Source of the DNA: a bacterium
GTDB taxonomy: Bacteria; Acidobacteriota; HRBIN11; JAKEFK01
Direction of reading: 5' to 3'
Length of the DNA stretch: 43,062 nt
Assembly (NCBI GenBank): GCA_022616075.1
Contig: JAKEFK010000138.1
Coordinates: forward strand, 1-43,062
Both the position numbers and the translations under genes were made by a program. The notes under the pieces were generated by a model, which was not told the DNA's origin, made no database searches, and saw only the letters and a program-made list of their open reading frames with translations. How positions within the stretch are numbered: the stretch's first letter is position 1; each line of letters starts with the position of its first letter. Positions 24,464 through 32,172 of the stretch are shown piece by piece.

Positions 24464-24763
24464 TTATGTTTGCGTTTTGACTATCAAACCTTGAGATTCC
24501 ATTTGTTGCAAAACCGTATCGACATCCAGCGCGACATTCGAGTCTTCTGTTTTTCGAAAGTTCGTTTGAAGCTTTTCAGAAATCTGTTTGGGAGTGGATG
24601 GTTCACGAAGACTGGACCAGATGAAGGAGGATGTCCGGTTTAAAACGAAGAATTTACCTGTCGAAGGATGAAAAAGGATGACTTCATCCTGCAATGGCGC
24701 GGTTTCAATTCCCGAACTCTGTTGATAAAAAACGTCCGCTGCACTCTCGTGAAACTCGGCCAT
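24464..24763 (-). CDS. PqqD-like peptide recognition protein (RRE fold)
   Basis: The 99-residue protein has the PqqD layout: DEVILFHPSTGKFFVLNRTSSFIWSSL (strands with the GK.FVLN..SS.IW motif) followed by helices (TPKQISEKLQTNF) and a C-terminal LQQMESQGLI. PqqD-type proteins are RiPP recognition elements that hold the leader of a precursor peptide for the modifying enzymes. It is the first gene of the operon and immediately precedes the peptide gene. The ATG lies six bases after the -10 box with no Shine-Dalgarno sequence, so the message is probably leaderless. Confidence 0.88.
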   Translation of the reverse strand: MAEFHESAADVFYQQSSGIETAPLQDEVILFHPSTGKFFVLNRTSSFIWSSLREPSTPKQISEKLQTNFRKTEDSNVALDVDTVLQQMESQGLIVKTQT

Positions 24764-24769
24764 GACGCT

Positions 24770-24797
24770 AGTATAGCCGTTGGCTCTTTTCTGTCAA
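24770..24797 (-). promoter_or_regulatory. Sigma-70 promoter of the peptide-modification operon
   Basis: Read on the minus strand: TTGACA (complement of 24792-24797), a 16-base spacer, TATACT (complement of 24770-24775), six bases and then ATG of the PqqD-like gene. Both boxes are nearly consensus. Transcription should start at or beside the ATG. Confidence 0.78.
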
Positions 24798-24806
24798 TCT
24801 TTCATA

Positions 24807-24856
24807 GGAGATAGACCGGATCGGAGGATAGACCGGATCGGAGGATAGACCGGATA
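24807..24856. repeat. Three 17-base direct repeats upstream of the peptide operon promoter
   Basis: Units GGAGATAGACCGGATC (24807-24822, one base short), GGAGGATAGACCGGATC (24823-24839) and GGAGGATAGACCGGATA (24840-24856) stand head to tail. The nearest unit ends 9 bases upstream of the -35 box (about -43 to -93 from the predicted start), where activator sites usually lie. They may be binding sites for a regulator; no regulator gene is adjacent. Confidence 0.75.
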
Positions 24857-24933
24857 TTTTTTATTGTCAGTGATCTTGTTTTTTGAAAAATTGTGAATCA
24901 CCCATAAAATGATCTTGTTGTATTGATTGCGAA

Positions 24934-25164
24934 ATGTTTTTATCGATCGTGGTTTACTTTGGATTGGCAGTGATGGGGTCCGGAATCCGCGGTGGTTCGT
25001 TGGTCTCTACGGAAACTCGAGTCTTTGCAAATAGTCCGGAGTCACTGCGCCGTTTTGCAATTTACTGGCGAATCATTTATCCGGGCTCCGATCTGATCCG
25101 CCGCATGTGGTTGCGAGCCATCGAGCGCCGCGCGGAAAGCGGCGGCGCGCTCTCCGCGACTTGA
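24934..25164 (+). pseudogene. Short C-terminal remnant of an unknown protein
   Basis: The segment STETRVFANSPESLRRFAIYWRIIYPGSDLIRRMWLRAIERRAE looks like real protein and resembles, from memory, the C-terminal tail of an uncharacterised SRPBCC-like or lipid-associated family. The first 20 codons do not resemble any family and the frame is closed by a stop at 24910, so the 5' part of the ancestral gene is missing. It could be a small expressed protein. The 485-base gap between 24764 and 25248 holds only this fragment, the operon promoter and the direct repeats. Confidence 0.4.
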
Positions 25165-25248
25165 CGATGTGCAGCTCATAGGCCGCGGCTGTTTTGCTGG
25201 TCGCCCAAACAATATTTGAGGATATGCGCCGGAAGGTCTGAAAAATCG

Positions 25249-25827
25249 CTACTTCTTTGGGATAATCCGGTACTGTTCACGACAAACAAGTTTGAACGGC
25301 GACTGGCCCGGAAGGTGGAGATCATTCGCGCTGACAAATATGAATTCCGAAGGATTGATTCCGAAAATTCCGTTTGCTCGTTTGCCTCGAAGAGTTTCAA
25401 GCGGCCATGGAACAGACTCTGTTGTCAATCTTCCGGCAACGTTTGCGGATTTTCCGCGGTAGGTGATCTGGAAAGGGAATTCGCCATCCAACTGACCGTT
25501 CGTGGGGTTGTAGCGTAAATCTACAGGTGCAGCAAGCCGCACAGAGTAGTCGTATCCTTTCCGAGTCTTTGCTTCCCATACAAAGCTTGTGGTTGCCTTT
25601 TTGCCGGTGACCAAATCCGTGAGACTGGCAGAGAAATTCAGGTTTGCCGGTCCAACATCATCGATTTGCTCCCAGACGCTGACATCATTCTGTTGGTAGA
25701 TCCTGATGTGAGCATGTAAACTCACTTCAAGCGGTTTGGTAACAGTATCTGCAACGATCCAGCCCAGGGTAAGGATCGCGGTCAAAAGCATCAAAGTAAT
25801 TGATTTTCTTAATGTTGTCCGGCTCAT
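25249..25827 (-). CDS. Exported or membrane-anchored protein of unknown function
   Basis: An N-terminal hydrophobic segment (ITLMLLTAILTLGWIVAD) is followed by about 160 residues rich in beta-strands (SLHAHIRIYQQ, LNFSASLTDLV, FPFQITYRGKSANVAGRL). It lacks motifs I recognise. It begins 8 bases after the ketosynthase stop and is the last gene of the operon that starts at 29111. It may bind the ketosynthase product or act in the envelope, but nothing in the sequence shows this. Confidence 0.62.
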   Translation of the reverse strand: MSRTTLRKSITLMLLTAILTLGWIVADTVTKPLEVSLHAHIRIYQQNDVSVWEQIDDVGPANLNFSASLTDLVTGKKATTSFVWEAKTRKGYDYSVRLAAPVDLRYNPTNGQLDGEFPFQITYRGKSANVAGRLTTESVPWPLETLRGKRANGIFGINPSEFIFVSANDLHLPGQSPFKLVCREQYRIIPKK

Positions 25828-25835
25828 CTTGTCTC

Positions 25836-27095
25836 CTATTGGGTTTTGCAGAATGCGGCTGCCGAATAATAAAAACCACCTAACCCGATCGAGTGAATCA
25901 ATACGTTAGCTGGCTGAAAAGATTCGCATTTCGTAATCACACGAATCGGACCGCACAACGGATCCGGTCTTGCATGATTCAAAGTCGGCGGGACGATTCC
26001 GTAATGCATGGAAAGGCACGTTGTGATCGCCTGTAAGGCGGAAGCAGCGCCGCCGGGAAGACCGATCATAGATTTGATGGAGTGCACCGCTAATCGTTCG
26101 AAATACTTTCCAAATGTTTGTGCGATCGCATTGGCTTCCAATCTGTCATACGCTACAGACGCTGATCCATTGGCATGGAGCAGATCGATGTCTTCCGGTT
26201 GCTTTTCGGCCTGTTTCAACGCTTCCCGCAAGGCTCGCACACTCGGTTGAAGATCCCATTCAGGATTAGGTGAGTAGTTGCGGTGCCGGCCGGCAGAGCA
26301 ATTGGCATAGCCGGCCACGCGGGCATATACAGTAGCCTTTCTCGCGCGTGCCGTTTTTTCCGATTCCAACCACAAAGCGCCCGCTCCTTCACCCAGCACC
26401 ACGCCATCTCTGTCGGCATCAAATGGTCGCGGCGAACACTCTGCTTCTTCGTTGTAATGCGTACTCAGTGAACCAGATGCGTTCAATGCCGCCATCACTT
26501 CCGGAATTAGCTCACAGTCCGTTCCGACAATCAGCATGCCGTCCACAAGACCGAGCTCTATCAATCGTATGGCCTGTCCTAAAGCATCAAGACCGGAATT
26601 GCATCCTGTGGTAATCGTAAGGGATGGTCCACGCAGATCAAAGAAAGAGGACAGAAGGGAAGCTGCGGAATGGTTAAAGAGATAAAAAGCCGTATCAGAT
26701 TTGGGAGCGGTGTTGGAAATCCTCCAAAGCTCCGCTGCATCGAACGCTTCCCCAAGATTTGCGACTGAAGTACCTACAAATACACCAATACGATCGCGAT
26801 TTATGGTGTCCCAATCAATCGATGCATCTTTCAGCGCGAGTGCTGCAGCGGCAATTCCCAATTCAATGGACCTGGGAAGTTTCTTCGGAACGCGACGTTC
26901 TCCATTCACAAAATCTTGCAGGCGGAAGTCTTTAATCTCGGCTCCGATCTTACACGCGGAACGCGATGTATCGCATCGAGTAATGTTGACGATTCCACTC
27001 TTGCCGCCAATCAGCGAATTCCAAAACGAATCGCGACCGCAACCGATGGCGCTTACCGGTCCCACTCCGGTGATCAGAACATGATTCTTTTCCAT
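25836..27095 (-). CDS. Beta-ketoacyl synthase-like protein (FabF fold) lacking the second catalytic His
   Basis: The thiolase-like fold is intact: ITTGCNSGLDALGQAI carries the active Cys (C165), LLHANGSASVAYDRLEA the first His (H307) and SIKSMIGLPGGAASAL the conserved Lys (K341). In FabF/FabB the Lys is followed by GH, whose His completes the Cys-His-His triad; here codon CTT gives Leu346. Condensation with malonyl-ACP decarboxylation may therefore be lost or changed, so it may act as an acyltransferase, a chain-length partner or a primer-loading enzyme. No ACP, ketoreductase or other fatty-acid genes are near. It follows the M20 peptidase gene by 13 bases. Confidence 0.88.
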   Translation of the reverse strand: MEKNHVLITGVGPVSAIGCGRDSFWNSLIGGKSGIVNITRCDTSRSACKIGAEIKDFRLQDFVNGERRVPKKLPRSIELGIAAAALALKDASIDWDTINRDRIGVFVGTSVANLGEAFDAAELWRISNTAPKSDTAFYLFNHSAASLLSSFFDLRGPSLTITTGCNSGLDALGQAIRLIELGLVDGMLIVGTDCELIPEVMAALNASGSLSTHYNEEAECSPRPFDADRDGVVLGEGAGALWLESEKTARARKATVYARVAGYANCSAGRHRNYSPNPEWDLQPSVRALREALKQAEKQPEDIDLLHANGSASVAYDRLEANAIAQTFGKYFERLAVHSIKSMIGLPGGAASALQAITTCLSMHYGIVPPTLNHARPDPLCGPIRVITKCESFQPANVLIHSIGLGGFYYSAAAFCKTQ

Positions 27096-27108
27096 TCGAA
27101 CTGTGCTA

Positions 27109-28620
27109 TCAGAGTTTTTCCGTCAAAATGGCGACGAAGGTTGTAACCGCATCGACATAATTTCCCACGCGGATATTTTCATTTTCTGCATGCTGGTTGT
27201 TGTCCATGTTTACAGTTGGCACGGATACCGCCGGGATACCGAGTGTAATGACAAAAGGAGAGATGGGGATCGATCCGCCAACCAGCAACATCTTGACCGG
27301 GTCTTTTCCGAAGGCCTTCTTCAATGCGCGGCTGACCCAGGCTCCCGTTTCAGAATTGTATGGAGTTTGGAAAGCGCCGTACGAGAAAGACGCCTGGAGT
27401 GCAGCGATGCGCGGATATTTGAGTCGTTCCTCTTCGGTCGGTTCCTTTGTGACGACATAGTATCCCTGCTGCTCAATGTGTTTGCGAACCAGTCCGATCA
27501 ATCGCTCCGGATCACTTTCGGGAACGAGTCGCAAGTCCAGCTCCGCCGTTGCAACGGCGGGAATGAGCGTCCGCGCTTCTTTTCCTACGAACAGGGAATT
27601 CATGCCGCGAATATTGAGCGAAGGATATTGCAGGGACTCCTGATACGTGGGCGCGACACGATCCGCTTCCGCTATTCCAAGTTTTTTGCGGATCTGGTTT
27701 TCATCATCAGGAACCTGCGCGAGTATCTCTTTCTCTTCAGCCGTGATCTCGACTCCATCGTAGAATCCTGGAATCGTGACCCGCCCCTGATCATCTTTCA
27801 TGGATGCCAGAAGCTTTGCCAAACGTAAAGCAGGATTCGGCACATAGTTTCCATAGTGTCCGCTATGTTGCGGCACACGCGGACCAAAAACGGTGAGTGT
27901 AATATCGCAAATGCCCCGCGCGCCAAATTGAATCGTTGGTTGGTTGCTGATGTGACGTGGCCCATCGAAAATCAACATCATGTCCGCTGCAAGATCTTCA
28001 GAATATTTCTTCACTGCTGCCGCCAATTGCGGTGAACCGAGCTCCTCTTCAAAGTCCAGGATGACTTTCAGGTGATAGTTGGGTTTCTGTTTTAATTCCT
28101 GAATCGCGTCCAGTGATGCAAGAAACGCAGCGACAGGTCCTTTTGCATCCGATGCCGAACGGGCAAAGATGCGCCACTCCCGATCGTACTTGCCGGAAAG
28201 TCTTTCCCATGGAATTTCTTTCCATTGACCTGATGCGTCCAATTCTTTCAACACAGGTTTCCAGGGACTCTCCTGTTGCCAGTCCTCCGGTTTTACCGGC
28301 TGACCATCCACCTGAAGGTAGATGAGCACTGTTTTTTTCGCGTTGCTGCTGGATCTGCTCGCGAGCAGCAAAGGAACGGTTGGAGTCTCCAGTCGCTTGA
28401 GCGTAAAGCCACGTTTGGAAAATGCTTTTTCGCACCATTCGACGTTTTTCTGGAGGTCTTCCGGATAGTGCGCGTCATTCGGAATACTCAGCAAGTCGTG
28501 GAACTCGGAGAAGGAACGGACAGCGTATCGCTCAGAAACCGCAATCCAATCCGGCGCTTCGGCATGAGCAACTGTGATAAGAAAAATCAAAGCAAGCGGG
28601 AGTGTACCTTTCATCTTCAC
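27109..28620 (-). CDS. M20-family metallopeptidase, exported, altered metal site
   Basis: A signal peptide (GTLPLALIFLITVAHAEA) precedes a two-domain M20 fold: VLIYLQVDGQPV, SASDAKGPVAAFL, DFEEELGSP (catalytic Glu) and NNQHAENENIRV (C-terminal metal His). The first metal ligand in this family is the His of (G/H)HxDxxP; here it is Gln in YLQVDGQP, while the Asp is kept. The enzyme might bind one metal, use another ligand or be a related variant family. The peptidase dimerisation insert is present (IQFGARGICDITLTVFGP). It overlaps the upstream gene by 4 bases (ATGA). Confidence 0.86.
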   Translation of the reverse strand: MKMKGTLPLALIFLITVAHAEAPDWIAVSERYAVRSFSEFHDLLSIPNDAHYPEDLQKNVEWCEKAFSKRGFTLKRLETPTVPLLLASRSSSNAKKTVLIYLQVDGQPVKPEDWQQESPWKPVLKELDASGQWKEIPWERLSGKYDREWRIFARSASDAKGPVAAFLASLDAIQELKQKPNYHLKVILDFEEELGSPQLAAAVKKYSEDLAADMMLIFDGPRHISNQPTIQFGARGICDITLTVFGPRVPQHSGHYGNYVPNPALRLAKLLASMKDDQGRVTIPGFYDGVEITAEEKEILAQVPDDENQIRKKLGIAEADRVAPTYQESLQYPSLNIRGMNSLFVGKEARTLIPAVATAELDLRLVPESDPERLIGLVRKHIEQQGYYVVTKEPTEEERLKYPRIAALQASFSYGAFQTPYNSETGAWVSRALKKAFGKDPVKMLLVGGSIPISPFVITLGIPAVSVPTVNMDNNQHAENENIRVGNYVDAVTTFVAILTEKL

Positions 28621-29111
28621 CGGGCGTAGCGGCGGAGCTCATCGAGATCGCCGAATTCGAGTTGAAGAAAGAAGGCCTGGTTGTCGCCGAGAGGTTGTTG
28701 CAGCGTCTCGTCTTCGCTCATTACTTTGCGATCCTCGAACCATACATCCCACTGCAGCTTATCTCCGACTTTTGCATCGGGTATCTCCAGCTCAAAGTAG
28801 CCGTAGGTGAGATCAGGCGAAAGGTCAATTGAGAAGAGGTGATCTCCCGCCTCGAGCTTTTCGAATGCATGAAGGCGATCGCTCTCGTTGTCCTTACCGT
28901 GCGAAAAAGAAGTCCGTAAATAACCTGGACTGTTCATGCTGATGTCGACAACTAATTTTCCTCCGCCTCCTCCAAAAACGACCGATGGAGTTTTGTCGAG
29001 TTCATCGGAGGAAGAACCGCCACCTCTGATCTTGTCATATCCCCACCAACCGGCGAGAACGAGAGCAGCTAATGCAATTCCTGTGATCTTTCTTTTAAGC
29101 CAGTCCCCCAT
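28617..29111 (-). CDS. Membrane-anchored protein of unknown function
   Basis: From ATG 29111 (with GGGAG six bases upstream) the protein has a cytoplasmic start (MGDWLKRKI), one membrane helix (TGIALAALVLAGWWGY) and a linker rich in Gly and Ser (IRGGGSSSDELD). A beta-rich domain of about 115 residues follows (GGGGGKLVVDISMNSPGYLRTSF, YGYFELEIPDAKVGDKLQWDVWFED). The last part resembles a carbohydrate- or ligand-binding beta-sandwich, but I cannot name a family. It is the first gene of the operon M20 peptidase, ketosynthase and exported protein. Confidence 0.68.
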   Translation of the reverse strand: MGDWLKRKITGIALAALVLAGWWGYDKIRGGGSSSDELDKTPSVVFGGGGGKLVVDISMNSPGYLRTSFSHGKDNESDRLHAFEKLEAGDHLFSIDLSPDLTYGYFELEIPDAKVGDKLQWDVWFEDRKVMSEDETLQQPLGDNQAFFLQLEFGDLDELRRYAR

Positions 29112-29128
29112 GAATTCTCCCAATGTCG

Positions 29129-29157
29129 AGTATATTCATTAGGTCACAATTCATCAA
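29129..29157 (-). promoter_or_regulatory. Sigma-70 promoter of the 29111-25249 operon
   Basis: Read on the minus strand: TTGATG (complement of 29152-29157), a 17-base spacer and TATACT (complement of 29129-29134). The untranslated leader is about 12-18 bases and includes the Shine-Dalgarno sequence GGGAG, in contrast to the leaderless starts elsewhere. Confidence 0.6.
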
Positions 29158-29175
29158 ATATCGAAATTCATCCGA

Positions 29176-30543
29176 TTAAAGGAGCTTGTACTCTTTTAAT
29201 TTTGTAGTCAGCGTTTTTGTTGTCACGCCCAGGGCCTGAGCTGATTTGTCAATATCCTGATCATGCTCGCTCCATGCTTTTTGAAGAGCGCATTTTTCCG
29301 CTTCTTCTGCCGCATGGCGACGGATTTCCGCCAGAGGAGCTTGCAGATTCAAATAATCTGCGATGCTTCCGGTGCTGGCAGCGGAGGCGGTAAGGATATC
29401 GTTCTCTTCAATCAACTGGCGATCACAAAGGATGACGGCGCGCTCCAGGCAATTTTGGAGTTCTCGAATATTGCCCGGCCACGAATATTGTAGAAGCTTT
29501 TGGATGGCTTTGTCCGACAATTTCAACTTCCCTCGTTTCAGTTCGCGGCTGAAAACCTCCAGGAAATGTTCTGCCAGAAGGGGAATATCTTTTTTCCGCT
29601 GTCGCAGCGGAGGAATGTGGATCGGGAAAACAGAAAGACGAAAGTACAGATCTTCACGAAATTCGCGCGCTTTGACCAGTTGCTCAAGATTCCGGTTGGT
29701 TGCTGCAATGATGCGGATATCGACATGAATGGATGTGGTACCTCCTACTCGGTCAAACGCTTTCTCTTGCAGCACGCGCAGAAGTTTCGCCTGCAGCGGG
29801 AGGCTCATTTCGCCGATTTCATCCAGGAACATGGATCCTCCTGCCGCCATTTCAAACTTTCCAAGCTTGCGGTGTGTTGCGCCCGTGAATGCTCCTTTTT
29901 CGTGACCAAACAGTTCATTTTCCAAAAGCATTTCAGGGATGGCTGCGCAGTTCACGGCTACGAAAGGTGATTGTTGTCGTGGACTGAGATGATGGATCGC
30001 GCGCGCGAAAAGCTCTTTCCCTGTTCCGCTTTCACCGGAAAGCAATACAGTAGCATCCGTGGGAGCAGCCTTCTGAATCGCGAGAGAAACATCACGGAAT
30101 GCGCGGTCTTCTCCAATGATACGGGGGAATCCCAGACTCCTGGCGAATTCTTCCTTCAGAATCATGTTTTCAAACCGGATCTGCTGTCCTTGCTGCACCC
30201 GTTTTACCAGCATCAGGAGATGATGAATGTCCACCGGTTTGGGCAAGAAGTCATAAGCCCCATTTTTCATCGCTTCGACAGCAATTTCGATGGAGCCGAA
30301 GGCCGTCATAAAAATTAAGACATTGTCCGGATCTACTTCCTTTGCCACCCTCAGCAATTCAAGTCCTTCCACATGAGGTAAACGCACATCAGACAGGATC
30401 AACAGGTACTTCTGATTTCGGATTTTCTGAACGCCTTCAATCCCATCCCTGGCTTCTTCGACTTCGAACTGATTTTCTTCCAGCGCACGCCTGAGCATCT
30501 CGCGAAGAGATTCTTTGTCTTCAATCAAAAGGATTTTTTTCAT
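29176..30543 (-). CDS. Sigma-54-dependent response regulator, NtrC family
   Basis: Three domains are visible: a receiver (residues 1-120, phospho-acceptor D52 in ILSDVRLP, K102), an AAA+ sigma-54 activation domain (Walker A GESGTGKE 170-177, GAFTGA 217-222 contacting sigma-54, Walker B region SMFLDEIGEM, SWPGNIREL) and a C-terminal Fis-type helix-turn-helix (KSAQALGVTTKTLTTKLKEY). It activates promoters of the GG-N10-GC type. No histidine kinase gene is adjacent, so its partner is elsewhere. It overlaps the TPR gene by 4 bases and is the last gene of the ABC transporter operon. Confidence 0.95.
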   Translation of the reverse strand: MKKILLIEDKESLREMLRRALEENQFEVEEARDGIEGVQKIRNQKYLLILSDVRLPHVEGLELLRVAKEVDPDNVLIFMTAFGSIEIAVEAMKNGAYDFLPKPVDIHHLLMLVKRVQQGQQIRFENMILKEEFARSLGFPRIIGEDRAFRDVSLAIQKAAPTDATVLLSGESGTGKELFARAIHHLSPRQQSPFVAVNCAAIPEMLLENELFGHEKGAFTGATHRKLGKFEMAAGGSMFLDEIGEMSLPLQAKLLRVLQEKAFDRVGGTTSIHVDIRIIAATNRNLEQLVKAREFREDLYFRLSVFPIHIPPLRQRKKDIPLLAEHFLEVFSRELKRGKLKLSDKAIQKLLQYSWPGNIRELQNCLERAVILCDRQLIEENDILTASAASTGSIADYLNLQAPLAEIRRHAAEEAEKCALQKAWSEHDQDIDKSAQALGVTTKTLTTKLKEYKLL

Positions 30544-31409
30544 TGATATCGACTGTACAGAGTCAGCTGAGTGGTGTATTTCACATTTCCGGTTTTGGGA
30601 TCGTATTCATACTCGTTTCCTTCGGGATCGAGCGGCACCTGTTGCAAAAAACGCTGTGCTACGAGCTGTTCAAGGTTCAATGGCATTCGCCCAAACTTCT
30701 CGTGAAATGCGGAGATTGCGGCGCGAATCGTGTCGACATCAACCAGTACAGTCAGGTCATGTACATGCTGATGAGCGCTTTGTTTATCGCTGGGAGTGAT
30801 TGCAATCTCATAGACTTCTGTCCACAAAGCAAGCGCCGCTTTTCTGTCACCCAATTTAAACCGCATGCTTGCGGCAATCCGTTTTGCTCCCGGTGGCGCA
30901 CCAGGAATTTTTGACGTTTTGTCGAAGTAAGCATAGGCAAGCTCTTTGTCTTTGATGGTCATCATGCAATAGTATCCGGCATCCATGGAAAGGGCCCACT
31001 TGTCCGGGTTCTTGCGTAGACCTTGATCCAACAACTGCAATCCTGCTTTCGGGTTTCTTCCTTCATAAAACAGGAAGAGCGCTCCCATATGATAGGCATC
31101 CATGTATTGAGGATCGAGCTCCGTAATCAGGTCGTAAGTATGTTTTATATACTCCATCCGGGGTTTAAAGCCGGGATCACCGTAGTATTGAATAGACCAC
31201 AAATAGATGAAATCAGCCAGCAAAGCGTGATAGCCGAATGAAGCCGGCTTTAAGTATTTCCCGGAGGGCAAATAGAGCAATGGGGATAAAAAGGTTTCAT
31301 TTGCCCTGTATTTTTTATACAGGTTCACATGCATCAAAACGGCCAGAGAAAAAGCGACCAGGATCGCAAATACGATCAGAAAAGAGCTTCGAACTTTTGT
31401 GAAATTCAT
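30540..31409 (-). CDS. Membrane-anchored TPR-like protein
   Basis: From ATG 31409 (MNFTKVRSS) there is one N-terminal membrane helix (FLIVFAILVAFSLAVLMHVNLY). Helical repeats of TPR type follow (DPQYMDAYHMGALFLFYEGRNPKAGLQLLDQGLRKNPDKW, KDKELAYAYFDKTSKIPGAP). A C-terminal segment EKFGRMPLNLEQLVAQRFLQQVPLDPEGNEYEYDPKTG has the pattern seen in the C-termini of pseudopilin-like proteins. It probably organises a membrane complex. It overlaps both neighbours by 4 bases, which ties it to the ABC permease and the NtrC regulator. Confidence 0.78.
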   Translation of the reverse strand: MNFTKVRSSFLIVFAILVAFSLAVLMHVNLYKKYRANETFLSPLLYLPSGKYLKPASFGYHALLADFIYLWSIQYYGDPGFKPRMEYIKHTYDLITELDPQYMDAYHMGALFLFYEGRNPKAGLQLLDQGLRKNPDKWALSMDAGYYCMMTIKDKELAYAYFDKTSKIPGAPPGAKRIAASMRFKLGDRKAALALWTEVYEIAITPSDKQSAHQHVHDLTVLVDVDTIRAAISAFHEKFGRMPLNLEQLVAQRFLQQVPLDPEGNEYEYDPKTGNVKYTTQLTLYSRYQ

Positions 31410-32170
31410 ACAAAGTCTTTCTTCTGAAAGATTGCAATGGCACACAACAAAAGAGTGGTAAGGTAAAAGACCCAGTACAGCGTTGCTTCTCCAAAAAAGC
31501 CGGAGGGCAATGCAAGATTGTGAACCACCTGAGCGCGGACGTTGAAGATTTCCAGATTGGGCAGGACATAAAAGAGGACCGTGAGCACGGCATTCGTGAG
31601 TTCAGATGCGATGCGGTCCTTGAGCATGAGCAAACTCTCGGTGAGATGTCCCGCGAAAAAACAGGCAAGCGTCAGCATTGTGCTTAGCAAAGGTGTAGAA
31701 AAGGAAGAGAACAACAGCGCAATGCCGGTGATGATCAGCCACTCCAGATAAATCATATAAAAGGACAGCAGTATTCGAGGCGACGTATCTCCTTTCAGGT
31801 ACAGTACCAGATAGAAAACGGCAACCAGGGTACAAAGGATCAAAAGCAAGGTGAAAGCCATGCCGAAAAATTTCCCCAGCATGAAGTGATAGCGGCGTAA
31901 AGGTTTGCTCAACACCATATAAATCGTCCTTTTTTCCATCTCCCGGAAAACAAGTCCAATTCCTATAAACACAGTGATCAAAACTCCGAAAAAATGGATT
32001 CCATTGATGCCAAGGTCCTTTATGATTTTCAGCTCATCTCCGACGGTCAACTGTCCGATAATCCAGGAAAATGAAATCAGTCCTACGGCGAAAAAAAACA
32101 ACAGGTACAGAATCTTGCTGCGAATTGCCTCCTTAAATGTCAGCAGGGCGATTGCTTGGATTGCCTTCAC
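31406..32170 (-). CDS. ABC-2 type transporter permease
   Basis: About six membrane helices span 254 residues, starting with AIQAIALLTFKEAIRSKILYLLFFFAVGLI, the normal first helix of ABC-2 permeases, and including an EMEKRTIYMVLSKPLRRYHFMLGKF coupling segment typical of NatB/CcmB-like proteins. Together with the ATPase encoded 2 bases upstream it should form an exporter. The substrate is unknown. It might export a polysaccharide, lipid or peptide, but no cargo is encoded in the same operon. Confidence 0.88.
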   Translation of the reverse strand: MKAIQAIALLTFKEAIRSKILYLLFFFAVGLISFSWIIGQLTVGDELKIIKDLGINGIHFFGVLITVFIGIGLVFREMEKRTIYMVLSKPLRRYHFMLGKFFGMAFTLLLILCTLVAVFYLVLYLKGDTSPRILLSFYMIYLEWLIITGIALLFSSFSTPLLSTMLTLACFFAGHLTESLLMLKDRIASELTNAVLTVLFYVLPNLEIFNVRAQVVHNLALPSGFFGEATLYWVFYLTTLLLCAIAIFQKKDFV

Positions 32171-32172
32171 CG

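Noticed and set aside
24371-24643. Plus-strand frame covering the peptide gene and part of the PqqD-like gene
   Set aside because: It lacks family character, and the minus-strand genes with ribosome site and PqqD motifs explain the region better.
18774-24763. Classification of the peptide cluster as a lasso peptide cluster
   Set aside because: PqqD, HPr-kinase-like and nucleotidyltransferase genes fit, but no asparagine-synthase-like cyclase or transglutaminase-like protease is present, and the peptide tail has no Asp or Glu for a ring.
24807-24856. CRISPR array
   Set aside because: Units are 17 bases, directly abutting with no spacers, and no cas genes are present.
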